Assembly: GCA_001584585.1 (NCBI GenBank)
Contig: LSYV01000025.1
Coordinates: 552,856 to 565,537, forward strand
Reading direction: 5' to 3'
DNA from: Gonium pectorale
Lineage: Eukaryota > Chlorophyta > Chlorophyceae > Chlamydomonadales > Volvocaceae
Length of the DNA stretch: 12,682 nucleotides
Shown here: one piece after another, positions 8,490 to 12,682 of the stretch
Layout: the number at the start of each line of letters is the position of its first letter
Numbering within the stretch: the stretch's first letter is position 1
The notes under the pieces: model-generated
Told to the model about the DNA's origin: nothing
The model's database searches: none
Seen by the model: only the letters and a program-made list of their open reading frames with translations
Translations under genes and position numbers: made by a program

Positions 8490-9491
8490 CCCCTGCCTCT
8501 GCTTCCCCTGCCTCCGCCCCTGCCGTCGCCCCTGCTGCCGGACCACAGGCGAGGAGTCGGTGGAGCGGCATGAGCGGGCCCGTGTCCGGGCGACGACGCT
8601 CAAGGTGCGCGGACCCGGGTGTGGGGTGGGGGCCAGAGGAGCGAAGGGGGTGAGGAAAACCTAGAGGCAGATCAGGGCGGACTAGTGCGCGGCTTCGGAC
8701 GATAAACCGGGAGGGGAAAAAGGAGCGAGAATTCTGGAGTCGCAGCGTGTGTCGTAGATGGCGGCCAGGGGCACGGAGCATTTTCCCAACTCCGAGCCGC
8801 CCCAGCAGCCGCCGCCTTCCTCCTCGGCGCCGCCGCTGCCCTTGCCTTGGTGGCCCTCCCTGGAGGCGGAGGACGGCCCGTTGGACTGGTGGCGACAGAA
8901 CCTGACGGTTTGGCAGGCGGGAGTGCGGAGGGCGGGTGAGCGGGCGGCGCTGGCAGGGGAGTGTTGCGAGCGCCAGGTGAGGAGGGTGTTTTGGGGCGGG
9001 TGAAGAGCGGCGGGTGAAGGGGCTCCTTGCTAGGGGCCTGGGATGCGGGCGACCGGACTAACAAGCCTCGCTTCGGGGAATAGGGTTGAGGGATTGAGGT
9101 CATATGCTTCGTCTGGAACCATGGACCTATAGACCAAGCCCACAACCCTCCTGTGTTGTGCCATGTCTCAACGCCCCCTGCGAGGTTCGCAGGCCTCATT
9201 CTGCCCCCCAAGCCGCTCCACAAGCACCTGGAGCTGGATCCAAAACGCCTTCCGCCGCAGTACCGTTCGGCGGCCGTACTGCCGCCTCCGCCGTACCACG
9301 ATGACGGCCGCGGCATGAAGTGCCGTACGCGGATGACCGGGGGTGGCCGTTTCATCCGGATCCAGCGTATATATGGACAAGGCGTGCGGATGCGGGGACC
9401 GGGTTTGTGCTTGGGCGGCTACTGCGGGATGCCTCGCCAGGGCTTTCAGAATCAAGGGGCGGCCGTGACGGCGAGGCTGGGAGCGGGGTGA
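8490..9491 (+). pseudogene. Decayed 3' copy of the LD-like gene (exons 9-11)
   Basis: Three blocks match copy A in order. 8549-8604 matches exon 9 (GEESVERHERARVRATTLK), 8758-8935 matches exon 10 (including WWPSLEAEDGPLDWWRQNL), and 9196-9491 matches exon 11 (LHKHLELDPKRLPPQYRS and PYHDDGRGM). Acceptors and donors are present and phase-compatible; the exon 10 acceptor appears to have shifted to a TAG at 8755-8757. Exon 11 has lost about 400 internal bases, and a one-base deletion just after GGCATG shifts the frame, so the RG-rich tail is replaced by unrelated residues up to TGA at 9489-9491. No earlier exons are found upstream; similarity fades in the intron near 8490. It is a partial duplicate, probably non-functional. 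Confidence 0.8.
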
Positions 9492-9708
9492 GGCTGGCGG
9501 GGGTTATGGCGGGCAGGATCACAAGGGGGATGTCTCATGCCCGCAGCGCGCTGCGAACGCCAAACATCGCCGGTCCGCTGCTGTAGTCCGCAGCGGCATC
9601 AGCACAGCGCACGCGAATATGACACAGTTGAGGCGGCGGCTTAGCGGGCAAACGGGGCACAGGCGGCTTTTGCGGGCGCGGAACTAGGAGCTCTCTGCAA
9701 CCAAAGAA
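9492..9708 (+). promoter_or_regulatory. Leader and probable promoter region of copy B
   Basis: Only about 217 bases separate the psi copy from the ATG of copy B. An in-frame TAG at 9685-9687 fixes 9709 as the first possible start in that frame, and the context gaaATGg is favourable. No TATA box or other core promoter element was recognised. The transcription start may lie here or inside the psi copy. Confidence 0.4.
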
Positions 9709-10509
9709 ATGGAATCCAAGGAAGCCGCTCATGACCGCGGCGAGGCTGCGACGGGGGGCGGCTTCGACATCTTGGGCGCACGCGAGCTGTTGGCCAAGCT
9801 CAGCTCGCTGCCGCCGAGCCCGGGGCATGAGGTCCTCTCCGCCAGCCTGATCGCTTTCGGCTCGCAGCTGCAGCAGCTCGAGTCGCTGCACGCGACGCAG
9901 GCAATGCTTGCACACGAGTACGGCCTGGCTGATGCTGCGCTGCACAGCTGCTGCGCCCTCCCCCCGGCCCTCCCCGGCGCCCCCTACAACCGTCTGGATC
10001 CGGTAGCCGATCCCTCGGGCTCCCGGGGTGGCACCGCTGGGACCTCCGGCGGGGGCCACGACCAGCAATTCGCCGCCGCATCCGACATTTTCACCATAGC
10101 TGACGGGCTCCTCGAACGCGAGGACATCCAGGCCCTTGCATGGCAGGCCAACTGCCCCGTGGAGGCCGTGCGTCGCGAGCTGCGCGCCTTCCAAAAGGCC
10201 GTCAGCGATCGGCTCAGCATTGCCACGAGGCGCGCAAAGCTGCCGGACCGGCCCGGCCAACAGCAGCAGGCGCTCTCGGCGCGTGCCGGGGTGCCCTCCG
10301 GACCCTCGGGCCCCGCAACCGCCCCTCCCTCCCTCGGCTCCGGCCGAGCTGCAGCTGCCGCTGCCGCTGCGTCAGCCGCTGACGCTGACGCTGCGGCATT
10401 CTGCCTGGAGTCCGAGACCGAGCAGTCCTCTCGTCGGTTCCAGCTGGCCAAGCTGGGCACGCTGCTGCTGCCTGAGACGGGCGGCATCAGCGGGACGCCC
10501 GTCAGCGTG
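9709..10509 (+). CDS. Copy B exon 1: N-terminus with divergent homeodomain-like region
   Basis: 801 bases, donor GTG|gtgggt. Residues 45-78 (LSASLIAFGSQLQQLESL and following) resemble the LD helix around FHSQIDTLQNIVVTQCKL. Residues 126-176 (DIFTIADGLLEREDIQALAW, CPVEAVRRELRAFQKAVSDR) align with the LD homeodomain end (AIKDAISKKESREISALF, VAQVREFFVTQKTRVRK). The canonical WFxNxR of homeodomain helix 3 is absent, so DNA binding in the classical way is doubtful. The rest is linker: a four-Gln run at residues 184-187, an Ala-rich run at 214-230, and a hydrophobic stretch near 245-254. The upstream in-frame stop and a consistent coding bias support this start. Confidence 0.7.
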
Positions 10510-11887
10510 GTGGGTGCGAGTTGGGAGGGGAGTGGGGGTTGGGGCCGGGCGCGGAACCCGAGGGCGGGTATGGACGCCGTCAGCGTGGTGGCTGCGCTGG
10601 AGGGGTTACGGGGAAGGCAGGGTGTGGAACCCGAGGGTGGGTACAGCGGGGCGCCCGTAAGCTTCGTGCGCCGGGGGCAGGCGGGGTATCGAGGCCGTCA
10701 GCGTGGTGGTTGCTTTGTGAGGGGAGGCCGCTGGGTGTTTACCGTGTTTGGCAGATAGCGATCCGCGGAATACTCTCTCGCGGCCCCCGCTCCTGGACTG
10801 GTGTGCTGGGGGGGGGGGCGCCCTACAGCCTCCAGCCGTCAGCCCACGATGTGTCACTCGGGCAGGAGGGCTTGCCAAGGGTGCCGCCCACCACACACCT
10901 CTCCTCCACCCCACCCCCGCCCTCGCCCGACTCCGCCCTCTCCCGACTCCCCTCCCCACTCCCCGCCAGGTCGGCGTGTTCCAGCAGCTGCTGTGCCTGC
11001 TGTCCGACTGGCGGGTGCGGGTGGCGGCGCTGGAGGCCATGCGGGCCAGCGCCCTGGACGTGCTGTGGAGGCTGCTGCAGAACAGCCGCGTGCTGGACAC
11101 GCTGCACGCCTGGCTGCAGGTGTGTGTGTGTGGTGGTTTGGGGGGTGGGTGGGGGATGGCGCTGGGGCAGGAGGAGGGGGGCGGTTGCTGGACACCCTGC
11201 GCGCCTGGCTGCAGGTGGGGGGTGGATTGAGGGCGCGATACGTGGGGTGGGGTGGCCATGGGGCGGTGAGGGTGGGCGGCCGCTGGGGCAGGAGGGCTGG
11301 CGGTGGCCGGGCGCTGGCGGTGGCCGCAGGCGTAGGGTTCGGGGTGTGTGTGGTGGGGGGGGGGGATAAGGAGCAGCGGCGCTGGAAGATCAGGGATGAC
11401 GGTGGGGCGTGCATGTGGGGAGTTGAGGTTGCGTGCTGGACACGCTGCACGCCTGGCTGCAGATTGGAGGGCGGTGTGCGTGTGGCGGTGTGCGGGGTGT
11501 GTGTGTGTGGGGAACGACTGTGGCAGATCTGGGTTACGGGTTTAGGTTCGAGATGAGGTTCGGTTTGCGGAGGCCGCCTGGACGCCCGGGGGCGATGCTG
11601 TGTTGCGCGCTCGCGGCCTCCCTTCCTCCCTCCTCACCCTCAGACTTCCGGACCATCTCCGCGTCGCCTGGCCCCTGCCCTTGCTCAACCACGCGCCCCG
11701 CCCCTGCCTCCCTCGCACGTCCTCACCGCCTCCTTCCTCCTCACCCCTCCGCGCTCCCCCCTCCCCTTCTCTCCCGTCCTCTCCCCCCTCGCCCCGCCAG
11801 GACGCGCTGTCGGACGGCCAGGCCAGCATGCTGCGGCTGATGCTGGACACCATGGCGCTGCTGCCCATGCGGAGGGACCTGCTCAAG
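9709..11887 (+). CDS. LD: LD/PNUTS-like nuclear regulator, copy B: exons 1-3 (3' part missing)
   Basis: Exons 9709-10509, 10970-11119 and 11801-11887, all joined in phase 0, give 346 codons. They encode a 267-residue N-terminal region with a divergent homeodomain-like stretch and then the first helices of a TFIIS N-terminal/LW-type domain. The block VLDTLHAWLQ plus DALSDGQASMLRLM lines up with plant LD VLILTTWLSQ...EEQTSVLLLIL. Plant LD is a nuclear flowering-time regulator with this same order of domains, so an algal member would have a more general transcription role (inference). No counterpart of exon 4 or later follows in the remaining 795 bases, so the copy is 3'-truncated, has a very long intron, or the sequence is rearranged here. 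Confidence 0.7.
10494..10715 (+). repeat. Degenerate tandem repeat containing the exon 1 tail and donor
   Basis: The end of exon 1 with its donor, gtcagcgtggtgg at 10501-10513, recurs inside the intron at 10579-10591 and 10697-10709, with a weaker relative near 10656. The first two units are 78 bases long and also share ggaacccgaggg further in (10553 and 10626). The second unit's GT at 10588 is 78 bases beyond the first, in frame, and the reading frame is open to 10758. Confidence 0.75.
10970..11119 (+). CDS. Copy B exon 2: first helices of TFIIS N-terminal-like domain
   Basis: Acceptor ctccccgccag, donor CAG|gtgtgt, 50 codons, phase 0. It reads VGVFQQLLCLLSDWRVRVAA, then LEAMRASALDVLWRLLQNS, then RVLDTLHAWLQ. 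Leucine spacing indicates three amphipathic helices, as in the LW/TFIIS N fold and plant LD (around LMEWILQIQNASVLSWFL). The exon has no counterpart in copy A, whose similarity begins just after this donor. Confidence 0.8.
11093..11462 (+). repeat. Exon 2 tail repeated twice within the following intron
   Basis: The last 27 bases of exon 2 (11093-11119, encoding LDTLHAWLQ) recur at 11188-11214 and 11436-11462 with few changes. The first repeat is followed by a GT donor-like site, the second by ATT. The left duplicated segment has the same two intronic copies at 134-160 and 367-393. A G-rich unit with ctggggcaggagg recurs between them. Confidence 0.8.
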
Positions 11888-12090
11888 GTGGGGGGTCGGG
11901 GTGGGAGGTGGAGGACTGGGGAGGGCCGCTGCGGTGGGGTGGGGTGGAGGGTGGGTTGCGGGGGGGGGGGGTAATACGGAACGGGAAACGGGTCGCGTCG
12001 CGGACACCGAATCGCATACTCAGTAGTAGGAGGAACGGCGGTCTGGGTAGAGTTGAAGACGACCTGCAAAACTGCGATGTCAGCGACGAG
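11120..12090 (+). repeat. Right copy of duplicated intron-exon-intron segment
   Basis: Same-orientation copy of 55-1423. Here the left edge coincides with the donor of exon 2 (11119|11120), so the segment is in its natural place behind exons 1 and 2. Similarity to the left copy ends near 12090 and the next exon expected from copy A (1566-1775) does not follow. The right copy lacks the extra 395 bases found at 903-1297. Confidence 0.85.
11801..11887 (+). CDS. Copy B exon 3: TFIIS N-terminal-like helices
   Basis: Acceptor cgccccgccag, donor AAG|gtgggg. All 87 bases are identical to 719-805, while the neighbouring introns differ, so either selection or recent exchange keeps the exon uniform. 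It follows exon 2 in phase 0 and completes the central helices of the domain. It is the last recognised exon of copy B. Confidence 0.8.
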
Positions 12091-12682
12091 CGGTCCGTGC
12101 AGTGGCATACCTTCGCGGTGTAGTCGCCGATAAATTGCTGACATGAGAAGAGGAGGCGGCGGAGACCCCATGCCCACCCGCCCAACCTAACACGCGGACA
12201 GACTGGCACAGCACTGACACCGCGAGCGCGGGCCTGCCCAGACGGACTTTCCCAACGGCACTGACCCAATCAACGCTTTGTACTGACCTACGGGGTGGGC
12301 GGGCGGACGGTGGGAGCAGCAGAAGAAGTTAGCGATGAACAGTAGAAGAACATGTGGGGCGGGCAAGGCAAAGCAGGGACAAAGCGGTTACACGCCACAC
12401 CCAAAACCCGTTACCGAATTGCTGTGGAAAGGGCAGAAAGTGGGAGGGCTAAGCACAACGTGCCGGGGTCCGTACCGGTGTACGAACGACAGGGGCCATG
12501 GCGGGTGTAAGGATGCAAGGGAGCTGGCCGTGTGCGGACCGACAAGCGGTTCCCCACAGCACGGCCGAGCCGGAGAACCCCACACATTAGGGGTCACCGG
12601 TGACAAGTCATGGTGCGCAAAACAGAAGCAAGCAGATGGGGTGGGGAGGGTGGGTGAGTGAATGGGAATGGAGGAGGTGGTA
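12091..12682. other. Unassigned right end
   Basis: No exon matching the expected next part of copy B and no recognised gene on either strand. A 108-codon open frame at 12335-12661 has no recognisable domain and lacks the coding bias of the neighbouring exons. A TGTAA occurs at 12506-12510 but cannot be tied to a transcript. Confidence 0.5.

Noticed and set aside
10521..11369. Plus-strand open frame of 282 codons across exon 2
   Set aside because: It reads exon 2 in the wrong frame and crosses clear splice sites.
12335..12661. Plus-strand open frame of 108 codons at the right end
   Set aside because: No domain, no coding bias and no supporting signals beyond an ATG.
1..12682. CRISPR array, tRNA, rRNA or bacterial operon
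   Set aside because: Repeats are intronic and degenerate with no regular spacers, no cloverleaf with its T-loop motif was found, and the genes are clearly spliced.

Overview
The window looks like nuclear DNA from a GC-rich green alga, most likely a volvocine or Chlamydomonas-type chlorophyte. The evidence is spliced genes with GT-AG introns of roughly 380-760 bases, coding exons with almost only G or C at third codon positions, long G-rich and pyrimidine-rich introns, alanine/glycine/proline/glutamine-rich protein linkers, and a TGTAA polyadenylation signal 170 bases after a stop codon. No bacterial operons, Shine-Dalgarno sites, rRNA, tRNA or CRISPR array were seen. The species cannot be named from the sequence.

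Almost everything recognisable belongs to one gene family, present as three incomplete copies on the + strand. I read the family as LUMINIDEPENDENS (LD), a plant nuclear regulator related in layout to the animal protein phosphatase 1 partner PNUTS. The reading rests on a remembered comparison with Arabidopsis LD: a divergent homeodomain-like N-terminus, a TFIIS N-terminal (LW-type) helical domain, an RVxF-like Trp motif followed by a PPxEL segment, and a disordered glutamine/RGG-rich C-terminus.

Layout. At 55-1423 is a G-rich segment with one exon (719-805), repeated at 11120-12090. From 719 to 6734 nine exons with matching phases encode the 3' three quarters of an LD-like protein (copy A), with a polyadenylation signal at 6905-6909. 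From about 6925 to 8490 is an unassigned spacer. From about 8490 to 9491 is a decayed copy of the last three exons (psi copy). After about 200 bases of leader, copy B begins at an ATG at 9709 and has the first three exons (9709-10509, 10970-11119, 11801-11887). Its similarity to copy A then ends near 12090, and the last 590 bases hold nothing recognisable.

Copy A therefore lacks the 5' exons and copy B lacks the 3' exons; together, with the shared exon counted once, they make one plausible complete gene of about 1,066 codons. The locus reads as a gene in permuted order, 3' part first. It could come from tandem duplication with losses, from a larger head-to-tail array, or from an assembly error. 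Two introns of copy B also carry repeated copies of the tail of the preceding exon. These are the observations most worth checking.
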